From the NCBI RefSeq assembly GCF_000686665.1, contig NZ_JMLH01000023.1:1-41825 (forward strand): a stretch of 41,825 bases of DNA. Direction: 5' to 3'. The notes under the pieces were generated by a model, which was not told the DNA's origin, did no database searches, and worked only from the letters and a program-made list of their open reading frames with translations. The stretch is from Thomasclavelia saccharogumia DSM 17460. Its GTDB lineage: Bacteria; Bacillota_I; Bacilli_A; Erysipelotrichales; Coprobacillaceae. Shown here in pieces: positions 7,994-15,079 of the stretch. The stretch's first letter is position 1. Each line of letters starts with the position of its first letter. The translations under genes were made by a program, and so were the position numbers.

Positions 7994-8728
7994 ATGCCTA
8001 AAAATATTTATGTCCTTTCAGATCTGCATGGTCACTATGACATATTTATTAAAATGTTGAAAAAAATAAAATTTTGTCAAGATGATATATTGTATATTTT
8101 AGGTGATTGTTGTGACCGGGGACCTGACAGTTTAAAAATATATTTATATATTCAAAAATTTAAAAATATGCATTTGATTAAAGGAAATCATGAAATTATG
8201 ATGCGTGATGCTTTTAAAGTTGATGATCCTGCTTCTTCGCAAAGAAGAATGTGGTTTCAAAATGGTGGTAATAAAACTTGTACAAGTTATCATCAATACT
8301 TACATAAAAAGGCTTTTGATGAATATGATTATAAAGTTTTAAAAGCGGCTTTTTATAAAATGATGATTGAATATATAGATAGTTGTCCGTCTTTTATTGA
8401 GATTAATTGTAATGATCAGGATTATGTTTTGATTCATGCAGGAATTAATCCTGAAAAAGGTTTATATGAACAAACAGAAGAAGAATGTGCCTGGATGCGA
8501 GAATATTTTTTTATGTCCAAAGGACTGGATGATAAGATTATTATTTTTGGTCATACGCCAACATGCTATATCCGGCAAAATAGTGATTGTTTTGATGTTT
8601 GGTATGATCCAGTTTTTAAAGATAAGATTGGGATCGATGGTGGTTTAGGACCGTTTGAAAATGGACAGTTAAATTGTATATGTTTAAATACGATGGAAGT
8701 TTTTGTGATTAAAAAAAGTGAGCTGTAA
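7994..8728 (+). CDS. Calcineurin-like phosphatase (PrpE/ApaH type), copy 1
   Basis: 244 residues. The metallophosphoesterase signature is complete: SDLHGHYD (D10, H12), GDCCDRGPDS (D38, D41-R42-G43), GNHE (64-67), then LIHAGI and FGHTPT with the later metal-binding histidines, and GIDGG. These residues bind two metals and hydrolyse phosphomonoesters or nucleoside polyphosphates, as in bacterial PPP-family phosphatases and ApaH-like proteins. The substrate is unknown. The ATG at 7994 follows AGGGGTGAT; the N-terminus begins directly with the metal motif, as expected. It is followed 13 bases later by an RpiR-type regulator gene. A paralogous pair with the same order lies at 18919-20484. Probably cytoplasmic, with no signal peptide. 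Confidence 0.88.
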   Translation: MPKNIYVLSDLHGHYDIFIKMLKKIKFCQDDILYILGDCCDRGPDSLKIYLYIQKFKNMHLIKGNHEIMMRDAFKVDDPASSQRRMWFQNGGNKTCTSYHQYLHKKAFDEYDYKVLKAAFYKMMIEYIDSCPSFIEINCNDQDYVLIHAGINPEKGLYEQTEEECAWMREYFFMSKGLDDKIIIFGHTPTCYIRQNSDCFDVWYDPVFKDKIGIDGGLGPFENGQLNCICLNTMEVFVIKKSEL

Positions 8729-8741
8729 TGGGAGGAAGATT

Positions 8742-9494
8742 ATGAATTTATTATTGAGTAGAATATTAACATATTTAAATGGAGCATTGATATATGATCA
8801 GCATTATCGTTTTTGTAAATTCGTTATTTATAATTATTTAGAATTAGAAGATATGACTTTTAGTGAAGTGATTGAAAAAAGCGGCATTAGTGAAGCAGAT
8901 GTTTTAAGTTTTTGTGATTTACTAGGGTTTAATAATTATGAGGAGTTTAAATCGCGTTTGATTAGAGATCATATGATTCGTTTGGATCAAATTAGGGCGC
9001 GAATGTTAGGTGTAAGTAGTGAAAAATTAATTGCAGGAATGGAAAAATCATGTTCAAATGAAACTATGAAAGAATATATTTCAATTATTTGTGAAGCAAT
9101 TTTTAAAGCAAAAAGAGTTATTTTGATTGGAGCTTTATATCCAATGTCGATTGCAGTTGAATTTCAAACTGATTTAGTTAGTTTTGGTAAACCAGTAATT
9201 CAATATCATAGTTTTGATCAAAATATTAAATTTGATCAAGAAGATGTAATAATTTTTATCTCGGCTACTGGACGGGCGATGAATTCTTTTATGCAAATTC
9301 AAAAAGAAGAAGATGTTGATTTAGCAACATCGATTCTTATAACTCAAAATAAGAATTATGCTTTTGGAAAACATAAAATTGCAGATTATGTAATCCAGGT
9401 TCCAGGTAAGTTTGATGGAATTGATTTTAATTATCAGATCATGACGATTTGTGATCTGCTTAGAGTCCACTATTATCAACAATATTATTTATAA
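8742..9494 (+). CDS. RpiR/MurR-family regulator with SIS domain, copy 1
   Basis: 250 residues. Residues 1-75 form the RpiR-type winged HTH (TFSEVIEKSGISEADVLSFCDLLGF, then YEEFKSRL). Residues 110-240 form a SIS sugar-phosphate binding domain (KRVILIGALYPMSIAVEFQ, then DVIIFISATGRAMN). Such proteins sense phosphosugars and control sugar-catabolic genes. The usual serine-rich SIS loop is changed (GALYPMS). The start at 8742 follows GGAGGA. It is co-transcribed with the phosphatase gene upstream, and a terminator follows. Compared with the copy at 19666 the architecture is the same but the sequence is well diverged, so these are old paralogues rather than a recent duplication. Confidence 0.87.
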   Translation: MNLLLSRILTYLNGALIYDQHYRFCKFVIYNYLELEDMTFSEVIEKSGISEADVLSFCDLLGFNNYEEFKSRLIRDHMIRLDQIRARMLGVSSEKLIAGMEKSCSNETMKEYISIICEAIFKAKRVILIGALYPMSIAVEFQTDLVSFGKPVIQYHSFDQNIKFDQEDVIIFISATGRAMNSFMQIQKEEDVDLATSILITQNKNYAFGKHKIADYVIQVPGKFDGIDFNYQIMTICDLLRVHYYQQYYL

Positions 9495-9498
9495 TGTT

Positions 9499-9533
9499 AA
9501 AAAGGTTTTTACTGATCTTAGTAAAAACCTTTT
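9499..9533. terminator. Bidirectional terminator between the RpiR and HAD genes
   Basis: AAAAAGGTTTTTACT (9499-9513) pairs with AGTAAAAACCTTTT (9520-9533) around a short loop. It serves the plus-strand RpiR gene and slightly overlaps the end of the minus-strand HAD gene. Confidence 0.85.
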
Positions 9534-10347
9534 ATCGAATCAAATAGTTTTCAATTACTTCTTTACAGCCATCATGATCATTATCATTTACAATAACATC
9601 ACAAATTTCTTTAATATTATCATTGGCATTTTGCATTGCAACTGCTAAGCCTGCTGCTTTTAAAACATCATAATCATTATTAGCATCACCTACAGCAATA
9701 GTTTCATCTAATTTAAGATCTAAATAATTACATAATTTAATTAATCCACTTGCTTTAGTAACATTTAAAGGTGAGATTTCTAAAGATGTTGTTTCAGCTA
9801 ATGCAAATGTAAGTGGCAGATCTTTTAATAATTGATAACTTTTTTTGCGTGCTTCTTCGTTTGGGTGATAAAGATTGATTTTTTCAATCATTTTATCTTT
9901 AGAAAAGCTATAAATATCGTCGACAGTTGTAGTAACTCGTTGAAACATTGGCTGATATATTTCCATCTGATATTTTGCCATTTCATTAAGATTCTTTTTA
10001 GAAACAATAGAAGAACCATTATTAAAAAGATGAACCATTATATCACTTTGATTAGCTATCGCCATTATTTTATCAACTATATTAAATGGTATATATTCCT
10101 GGTGAATTATTTTTCTATTTTTTAAATCATAGACTAAAGCGCCACTTTCTAAAACCCCATATTGGATATCACAAATTTCATTTTCATAATCTTTTAATTC
10201 AGCTAAACCTCTTCCTGTTGATAAAACAACATACTTATTTAAGGCTGTTGCTTTTTTTATTGCTGTGATAGTTTGTTTTGAAATCTTTTTTTGACTATTT
10301 AGTAATGTGCCATCCATATCCAAAGCAATCAATTCATAATTAGACAT
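9532..10347 (-). CDS. Cof-type HAD-superfamily phosphatase
   Basis: 271 residues, typical of the Cof/YidA group (about 270). Motif I is DMDGTLLNS near the N-terminus, with the nucleophile aspartate in DxDGT. Motif IV is GDANNDYDVLKAAGLAVAM near residue 220. The middle third is the C2 cap. These cytoplasmic enzymes dephosphorylate sugar phosphates, flavin or pyridoxal phosphates; the substrate cannot be read from sequence. A GGGGAA ribosome binding site lies before the ATG. It is divergent from aroE, and a TATAAT-like -10 is visible in the shared intergenic region. Confidence 0.9.
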   Translation of the reverse strand: MSNYELIALDMDGTLLNSQKKISKQTITAIKKATALNKYVVLSTGRGLAELKDYENEICDIQYGVLESGALVYDLKNRKIIHQEYIPFNIVDKIMAIANQSDIMVHLFNNGSSIVSKKNLNEMAKYQMEIYQPMFQRVTTTVDDIYSFSKDKMIEKINLYHPNEEARKKSYQLLKDLPLTFALAETTSLEISPLNVTKASGLIKLCNYLDLKLDETIAVGDANNDYDVLKAAGLAVAMQNANDNIKEICDVIVNDNDHDGCKEVIENYLIR

Positions 10348-10442
10348 ATATTAATTTCCCCTTTCTGATAATTTATATTATAATAGATAAGAAAAATAAG
10401 ATATATTTTTTTCTAAAACTGCAAACTTAGTTACAGATATGC

Positions 10443-10448
10443 TATAAT
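10443..10448 (+). promoter_or_regulatory. Extended -10 promoter of the aroE operon
   Basis: TATAAT at 10443-10448 is preceded by TGC, giving an extended -10. The -35 is weak (TGCAAA at 10420-10425). It lies 25 bases upstream of the aroE start. Confidence 0.6.
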
Positions 10449-10472
10449 AACCACAAAATACGGAGGAATACC

Positions 10473-11345
10473 ATGAAATCAAAAATAAGTGCAACAACTA
10501 GTTTATATGCTTTTATTGCGAGTCCAGCTCATCATTCTAAATCACCAGCGATGCATAATTGCGCTTTTAAAGAATTAAATATTGATAGCGTTTATTTAGC
10601 GTTCGATATTAAAAGTGAAGTGCTCGAAGCAGCTGTTAAAGGTTTAAAAGCTTTAAAAGTAAAAGGGGCGAATGTCTCGATGCCACATAAGCAGACGATC
10701 ATTCCTTATTTAGATAATATTTCAACAGTATCGAGATTATGTAATGCTGTTAATACAATTAAATTAGAAGATGATAAATATTACGGTACTATTACTGATG
10801 GTGTTGGCTTTATTAAAAGCTTGGAAGAACAAAACTGGTCAATTAAAAATAACAAAATTACAATGGTTGGAGCTGGTGGCGCTGCTACTGCGATCATGGT
10901 TCAAATGGCTATGGATGGAGCAAAAGAGATCGTTATTTATAATCGTAGTCAACGGCCTGAATTTATAGAAATCATCAATAATACGATCGAAGAAACTAAT
11001 TGTAAGATTACATTTAAATCATTAAGTGATTTAAATGCCTTAAAACAAGATATGCATGATAGCTATTTGTTTATTAATACTACCGGAGTAGGAATGGAAC
11101 CGATGCTTGATCGATCAGTTGTTCCTGATGAATCATATTTTGTTCCCAGTTTAAAAGTAGCTGATATTATATATCAGCCAGCAGTTACAAAAATGCTGCA
11201 AATGGCTAAGAATAAAGGCTGTGAAATAATGAATGGAGAATTGATGTTATTGTATCAGGGTGCGGAGTCTTTTAAAATTTGGACGGGGCAGGATATGCCA
11301 ATCAACAAAGTTAAAGAAGTTTTAGGAATCGAGGTAAAAGAATGA
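10473..11345 (+). CDS. aroE: Shikimate dehydrogenase
   Basis: 290 residues. It reduces 3-dehydroshikimate to shikimate with NADPH in aromatic amino acid synthesis. The N-terminal substrate domain shows SKSPAMHN (shikimate-binding serines), NVSMPHKQ with the catalytic lysine, and CNAVNTI. The NADP domain shows VGAGGAATAI, then YNRSQRP. The C-terminal NGELMLLYQGAESFKIWTG block is also typical. The start has CGGAGG 8 bases upstream. Its last bases overlap the start of the next gene by 4 (ATGA), so it leads a four-gene operon. No other aromatic-pathway gene is in the window. Confidence 0.95.
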   Translation: MKSKISATTSLYAFIASPAHHSKSPAMHNCAFKELNIDSVYLAFDIKSEVLEAAVKGLKALKVKGANVSMPHKQTIIPYLDNISTVSRLCNAVNTIKLEDDKYYGTITDGVGFIKSLEEQNWSIKNNKITMVGAGGAATAIMVQMAMDGAKEIVIYNRSQRPEFIEIINNTIEETNCKITFKSLSDLNALKQDMHDSYLFINTTGVGMEPMLDRSVVPDESYFVPSLKVADIIYQPAVTKMLQMAKNKGCEIMNGELMLLYQGAESFKIWTGQDMPINKVKEVLGIEVKE

Positions 11346-11929
11346 AAGAGTTAATCGTTGCTTCAACAAATCAAGGAAAAATCAAAGAAATTAGAGCAAT
11401 GTTGAAAGATATCGATATTGAAGTATTAGCAATGAATGATGTTTTAGATGATGATATTGAAATTGAAGAAAATGGCACAACTTTTAAAGAAAATGCCTTG
11501 ATCAAAGCGAGTACGATTGCCAAGATCGTAAATAAACCAGTCTTAGCTGATGACAGTGGTTTAGAAGTTGATGCTTTAGATAAACAGCCGGGAATATATT
11601 CAGCTCGTTTTTTAGGTGCCGATACTAGTTACGAGATAAAAAATCAATATATTATCGATGCTGTTAAAGATAAAGATCGTAAAGCTCGTTTTGTTTGTGC
11701 AATGGCTTTAGTGATTCCTGGTCAAGAACCGATTTTAATCGAAGAGACAATGGAAGGAATGATCAATGATAAAATAGAAGGTGAAAATGGTTTTGGTTAT
11801 GACCCAATTTTCTATTTCCCTCCTTGTAAGATGACTTCTGCGATGATGTCAATGGAAGAAAAAAATAAACACTCACATCGTGCAAAAGCTTTAAAAAAGT
11901 TATATACAATTTTAAAGGAGATATTATAA
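11342..11929 (+). CDS. rdgB: XTP/dITP diphosphatase (HAM1/RdgB family)
   Basis: 195 residues, standard length. It hydrolyses dITP, ITP and XTP to monophosphates and so keeps deaminated purines out of DNA and RNA. Family blocks seen: VASTNQGKIKEI at the N-terminus, ADDSGLEVDAL with the catalytic aspartates, PGIYSARFLG, GFGYDPIFYFP, and a C-terminal SHRAKAL. The ATG overlaps the aroE stop, implying translational coupling. It is followed by trmL with a one-base stop-start overlap. Confidence 0.95.
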   Translation: MKELIVASTNQGKIKEIRAMLKDIDIEVLAMNDVLDDDIEIEENGTTFKENALIKASTIAKIVNKPVLADDSGLEVDALDKQPGIYSARFLGADTSYEIKNQYIIDAVKDKDRKARFVCAMALVIPGQEPILIEETMEGMINDKIEGENGFGYDPIFYFPPCKMTSAMMSMEEKNKHSHRAKALKKLYTILKEIL

Positions 11930-12438
11930 TGAATCATATTGTTTTAGTACATCCCGCAATTCCTCAAAATACGGGAAATATCATGCGAACTTGTGTTGCT
12001 ACAAACACTAGTCTTCATATCATTAAACCAATGAGCTTTGATTTAGATGATAAAAAAATGAAACGGGCTGGTTTGGATTATGTTAAAGATCTAGATCTAC
12101 ATGTTTATGACAGTTATGAAGAGTTTGAACAAAATAACCCTGGTGAATATCATTTTTTTACCCGTTATTCAAATATATGTTTCACTGATCAGGACTTTAG
12201 TGATAACAGCAAAGAGCACTACTTATTTTTTGGTCATGAACATGATGGAATCCCTAAGGAAATCTTGACTAAGCATTTAGAGCGTTGTTTAAGAATCCCA
12301 ATGAGTGATAAAGTTAGAAGTTTGAATTTATCAAATTGTGCGGCTATTTGTATATATGAAGTTTTAAGACAGCAAAATTATCCCGATCTTTCTAAAGTAG
12401 AGGTTCAAAAGGGAGAAGACTTTTTATATGAGTTATAG
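11929..12438 (+). CDS. trmL: tRNA (cytidine/uridine-34 2'-O)-methyltransferase
   Basis: 169 residues, full length for the TrmL (YibK/CspR) branch of SPOUT methyltransferases, which methylate the wobble ribose of certain leucine tRNAs. The knotted-fold motifs are visible: IPQNTGNIMRTC near the N-terminus, YLFFGHEHDGIP in the middle, and IPMSDKVRSLNLSNCAAICIYE near the C-terminus, where SAM binds. It starts on the last A of the previous stop (TAATG). Confidence 0.94.
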   Translation: MNHIVLVHPAIPQNTGNIMRTCVATNTSLHIIKPMSFDLDDKKMKRAGLDYVKDLDLHVYDSYEEFEQNNPGEYHFFTRYSNICFTDQDFSDNSKEHYLFFGHEHDGIPKEILTKHLERCLRIPMSDKVRSLNLSNCAAICIYEVLRQQNYPDLSKVEVQKGEDFLYEL

Positions 12439-13078
12439 TAAAAAAGATATTTTTTTATCAATCATGTTAATGCTTTTTATTATTACATTAGCAATAGTCT
12501 TTACAGTCTTTTTTAAACAGTTATATTATTTTGATATTGATTATTTGCATATTGATACTCTCAGTGGTATGAGTGAAAAGGTGATCAAAGAAAATTATGA
12601 TATTTTGATCAATTACCAGTCTATTTTTTATCAGGGGGCTTTAAGCTTACCTGATTTTACGATGTCAGCTAGTGGAAAAATTCATTTTCAAGAAGTTAAA
12701 GTTATTTTTGAAGTGATTCAAATTACAATGATTATCAGTGGCTCAATAGCTATTTTGATGATGATTAGGCGTTTAAAGGAAAAAGAGTATCGCTTTTTTA
12801 AATTGACAGGGATGTTGACGATCATCATTCCGGCGATGTTAGGATTTGTGGTAGCATTAGATTTTGATCGTGCTTTTGTCATATTTCATAAAATAGTATT
12901 TAGAAATGATTTTTGGATATTTGATTATCGAAGCGATCCGGTAATTAAGATTTTACCCGAAACGTTTTTTATGCACTGTTTTATCTTGATCGTTGTAATT
13001 GTTATTATGCTGGCACTATTTTGTTTACTTTTTTATAAGTATAAACAAAAGCAAATAATAAACGATACTAATCTATAG
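12428..13078 (+). CDS. TIGR01906-type integral membrane protein
   Basis: 216 residues, four hydrophobic helices (about 8-30, 98-116, 128-146, 180-205) with an extracytoplasmic segment between the first two. The pattern YxIDYLHIDTLSGMS then ENYDILINYQSIFYQG, and the HFQEVKVIF motif before the second helix, fit the TIGR01906/DUF1461 family of Firmicutes. Its function is not known. It overlaps trmL by 11 bases and shares that operon. Its 3' end overlaps the convergent Mrr-like gene by 11 bases. Confidence 0.8.
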   Translation: MSYSKKDIFLSIMLMLFIITLAIVFTVFFKQLYYFDIDYLHIDTLSGMSEKVIKENYDILINYQSIFYQGALSLPDFTMSASGKIHFQEVKVIFEVIQITMIISGSIAILMMIRRLKEKEYRFFKLTGMLTIIIPAMLGFVVALDFDRAFVIFHKIVFRNDFWIFDYRSDPVIKILPETFFMHCFILIVVIVIMLALFCLLFYKYKQKQIINDTNL

Positions 13079-13084
13079 TATCGT
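13062..13084 (-). terminator. Hairpin at the convergent ends of the TIGR01906 and Mrr-like genes
   Basis: ACGATACTA (13062-13070) pairs with TAGTATCGT (13076-13084) with a five-base loop. On the minus strand a U-rich stretch follows, so it best fits termination of the Mrr-like gene. Confidence 0.6.
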
Positions 13085-13766
13085 GGTAATCATGGATGAG
13101 ATATTTAGGCTTTGTTTTTAACGAAGCCTTTGTTTTATCTTTGATAATTTTAATGATAATGCTAATAAAGAAAAATAAACTAATTAGTAAAGGAATCAAA
13201 AAAGATTCTTTTTTTATTGTTCCATAAAACAATAAAAGGGTTATCAATAATGAAATAAGAGGATAATAGAATGGTAATGATTTAGTTAGTAATTTAGATT
13301 TTTTCAAAAAATAACATAACGTTTCATGATCCCATAGCTCTACTTCATTATTTTTAGCGAGATTTATGGCTGCTTTAGAAAATGTGTTATTAGTAAAAAC
13401 TACGGGAATATCACAATTATAATATGTACAGCCGCTTATAGCTTCCTGGATAGCCTTGATTCCAACAGGTTTATTATAACGTTTGCATTGAATTGCATAA
13501 GTATAATTATTTTTTGTAGCAATGACATCAATACCATAATCATTGCTGCTTTTTGATATTGATACATTTTTAAAACTATTTTTTTCTAATAGTAGTTTAG
13601 TAAAAGATTCGAATTGGTAGCCATCAAGATTATTGATATATTCAAGATCAAAATTATTAAAATAAATATTTTTAATAATGTGATAAATAACTTTAATGAT
13701 GGCATTTATTATTTTAAAAGGCAGGATGATGATGTTATTGATCAACCAGACAAATATTAATTTCAT
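13068..13766 (-). CDS. Membrane-flanked Mrr-type (PD-(D/E)XK) nuclease-like protein
   Basis: 232 residues. The centre (about 45-160) is an Mrr_cat-like restriction endonuclease domain: QFESF with a conserved glutamate (E53), SNDYGIDVIAT (D80) and AIQCKRY (Q93-x-K95), then a PVVFTNNTFSKAA strand-helix. These residues form the PD-(D/E)XK metal site, here in the D-QxK form used by Mrr enzymes that cut modified DNA. Unusually, hydrophobic helices lie at both ends (about 2-30 and two between 168 and 210), so the nuclease should sit at the membrane. The start has GGAGG seven bases upstream. Role: defence against foreign or modified DNA is plausible but is inferred. Confidence 0.8.
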   Translation of the reverse strand: MKLIFVWLINNIIILPFKIINAIIKVIYHIIKNIYFNNFDLEYINNLDGYQFESFTKLLLEKNSFKNVSISKSSNDYGIDVIATKNNYTYAIQCKRYNKPVGIKAIQEAISGCTYYNCDIPVVFTNNTFSKAAINLAKNNEVELWDHETLCYFLKKSKLLTKSLPFYYPLISLLITLLLFYGTIKKESFLIPLLISLFFFISIIIKIIKDKTKASLKTKPKYLIHDYHDTID

Positions 13767-13885
13767 TCATACACCTCCATTTGGACATTATAACATGATA
13801 AATGACAAAATTGTAAGATTATGTAATTTACTTCGATGGTTTTTCATTTATTACAGGTGTATGCTAAAAATACGAGGTGATAGCA

Positions 13886-13951
13886 ATGAATAAAATCAAG
13901 GAATTACTAGAAATAATTGAATTTAGTATCGAATTATATTTTTCAAAATAA
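13886..13951 (+). CDS. Candidate 21-aa amphipathic peptide (micro-ORF)
   Basis: An ATG preceded by CGAGGTGAT opens a 21-codon frame, MNKIKELLEIIEFSIELYFS plus Lys, whose stop runs directly into a strong terminator (13951-13974). The peptide would be one amphipathic helix with Ile, Leu and Phe on one face and Glu and Lys on the other. I do not recognise it. It resembles in style short secreted or membrane-acting peptides, but its net charge is slightly negative. No consensus promoter was clear. It may also be a chance ORF in front of the terminator. Confidence 0.4.
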   Translation: MNKIKELLEIIEFSIELYFSK

Positions 13952-13974
13952 AAAGCCTTGATAGCAAGGCTTTT
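13951..13974. terminator. Bidirectional terminator between the micro-ORF and rubrerythrin
   Basis: AAAAGCCTTG (13951-13960) and CAAGGCTTTT (13965-13974) form a perfect ten-base stem with loop ATAG, usable from both strands. Confidence 0.85.
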
Positions 13975-14557
13975 ATCCTAAAAAGAAAGTATTTACTTCA
14001 AAATGAGCTTGAGGATGATCACATGCTGGACATCTTTCAGGTGCTTCTAAACCTTCATAAACAAATCCGCAGTTATTACATTTCCAAACTACAGGTGTTT
14101 CTCTTTTAAATGTTGTACCATTTTCTAAAGCTGCCAATAATTTTAAATATCTTTCTTCATGATGTTTTTCAGCAATTGCGATGCTGTCTAAAATAGCTGC
14201 AATATCTTCAAATCCTTCTTCACGTGCTGTTTTAGCAAAGCTTGGATACATTTCAGTGTATTCTTCATTTTCACCAGCTGCCGCAGCTTTTAAATTTTCA
14301 GCAGTATTTCCAAGTAATACAGGGAAGCTGCCATCTGTATATAAACTTTCACCAGCAAAATCTTTATTCATTAATTTCATTAATCTTTTGGCATGTTCTT
14401 TTTCCTGGTTAGCAGTTTCTAAGAAAATATTTTGAATTTGTACGTATCCTTCTTTTTTAGCGATTGATGCATAATAAGTGTAACGATTGCGTGCTTGACT
14501 TTCGCCAGCAAAAGCATGCATTAAGTTGTTTGCTGTTTTTGTTCCTTTAAGTGTCAT
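13973..14557 (-). CDS. rbr: Rubrerythrin
   Basis: 194 residues. It is a non-haem di-iron peroxidase that reduces hydrogen peroxide in anaerobes. The N-terminal ferritin-like domain has the EXXH-type iron ligands ([12 protein letters not shown], then ANQEKEHAK; later [10 protein letters not shown] and AEKHHEERY). The C-terminal rubredoxin domain has two CxxC knuckles (CNNCG and CPACD) that bind one iron. The length is normal. A GGAGG lies before the ATG. It is the second gene of an operon with perR, 24 bases downstream of it, so it should be derepressed by peroxide. Confidence 0.96.
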   Translation of the reverse strand: MTLKGTKTANNLMHAFAGESQARNRYTYYASIAKKEGYVQIQNIFLETANQEKEHAKRLMKLMNKDFAGESLYTDGSFPVLLGNTAENLKAAAAGENEEYTEMYPSFAKTAREEGFEDIAAILDSIAIAEKHHEERYLKLLAALENGTTFKRETPVVWKCNNCGFVYEGLEAPERCPACDHPQAHFEVNTFFLG

Positions 14558-14581
14558 AATTTGTTTTCCTCCATAAGTCTT

Positions 14582-14971
14582 TTAATTTTTAGTTTTTAAA
14601 CAATTTTTACAAGTTCCACTGAAAACAAGGTCGATTTTTTCAATTTGATGTTCAGTTTCCTTTTGTACATCATTACTAATACGTTCATCATCATAAATAA
14701 TATCAAATACTTGTTGACATTCTTTACAAATAAAATGATGGTGCGCTGAAAGATCAGCATCAAAGTGTACAGTAGTTTGACCCACATCCAATTTCCTTAT
14801 TAATTTAGCTTCCGCTAAAAAATTCAAATTACGATACACTGTTCCTAAACTTAAACCAGGATTATCTTTTTTTAATTCTGTATAAATTGTTTCGGCAGTC
14901 GGATGATCACATCTGGCTTTTAGATTTTCATATATAAGTTCCCGTTGTTTTGAATATCTGGTTTTTGTCAT
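14582..14971 (-). CDS. perR: PerR-type peroxide-sensing repressor (Fur family)
   Basis: 129 residues, slightly short for Fur/PerR (about 140). The N-terminal winged helix reads PTAETIYTELKKD then GLSLGTVYRNLNFLAEAKLI. The C-terminal part has the regulatory ligands in HFDADLSAHHHF and a structural zinc site (CKEC, then CKNC). The aspartates in HFD and VFDI match the PerR rather than the Fur ligand pattern. PerR with Fe is inactivated when peroxide oxidises its histidines, which releases target genes. Autoregulation is likely through the palindrome at 14986-15012. AAAGGAG precedes the ATG. It is co-transcribed with rubrerythrin. Confidence 0.92.
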   Translation of the reverse strand: MTKTRYSKQRELIYENLKARCDHPTAETIYTELKKDNPGLSLGTVYRNLNFLAEAKLIRKLDVGQTTVHFDADLSAHHHFICKECQQVFDIIYDDERISNDVQKETEHQIEKIDLVFSGTCKNCLKTKN

Positions 14972-14985
14972 ATGCTTACTCCTTT

Positions 14986-15012
14986 TTATAATAGTAATGA
15001 TTACTATTATAA
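14986..15012. promoter_or_regulatory. Per-box palindrome upstream of perR-rbr
   Basis: Perfect 12-base arms, TTATAATAGTAA (14986-14997) and TTACTATTATAA (15001-15012), around TGA. This contains the PerR-box half-site TTATAAT and lies over the start site of the minus-strand promoter, a classic repressor position. Confidence 0.85.
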
Positions 15013-15037
15013 TATTATATTATTTTAAAACAGTCAA
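15009..15037 (-). promoter_or_regulatory. perR-rbr promoter
   Basis: On the minus strand TTGACT (15037-15032) and TATTAT (15014-15009) are 17 bases apart. The -10 overlaps the Per-box arm. Confidence 0.75.
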
Positions 15038-15043
15038 CACTAA

Positions 15044-15058
15044 TGATAATTATTCTTA
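15044..15058. promoter_or_regulatory. Second, imperfect Fur/Per-type box
   Basis: TGATAATTATTCTTA matches the 7-1-7 Fur/PerR consensus at 12 of 14 non-spacer positions. It sits just upstream of the -35. It could be an auxiliary site, or chance AT-rich similarity. Confidence 0.4.
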
Positions 15059-15079
15059 ATAAGACTAAATCAATAAATA

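Noticed and set aside
14181-14435. Plus-strand 84-codon frame opposite rubrerythrin
   Set aside because: Antisense to a well-conserved gene, no ribosome binding site, no recognisable content.
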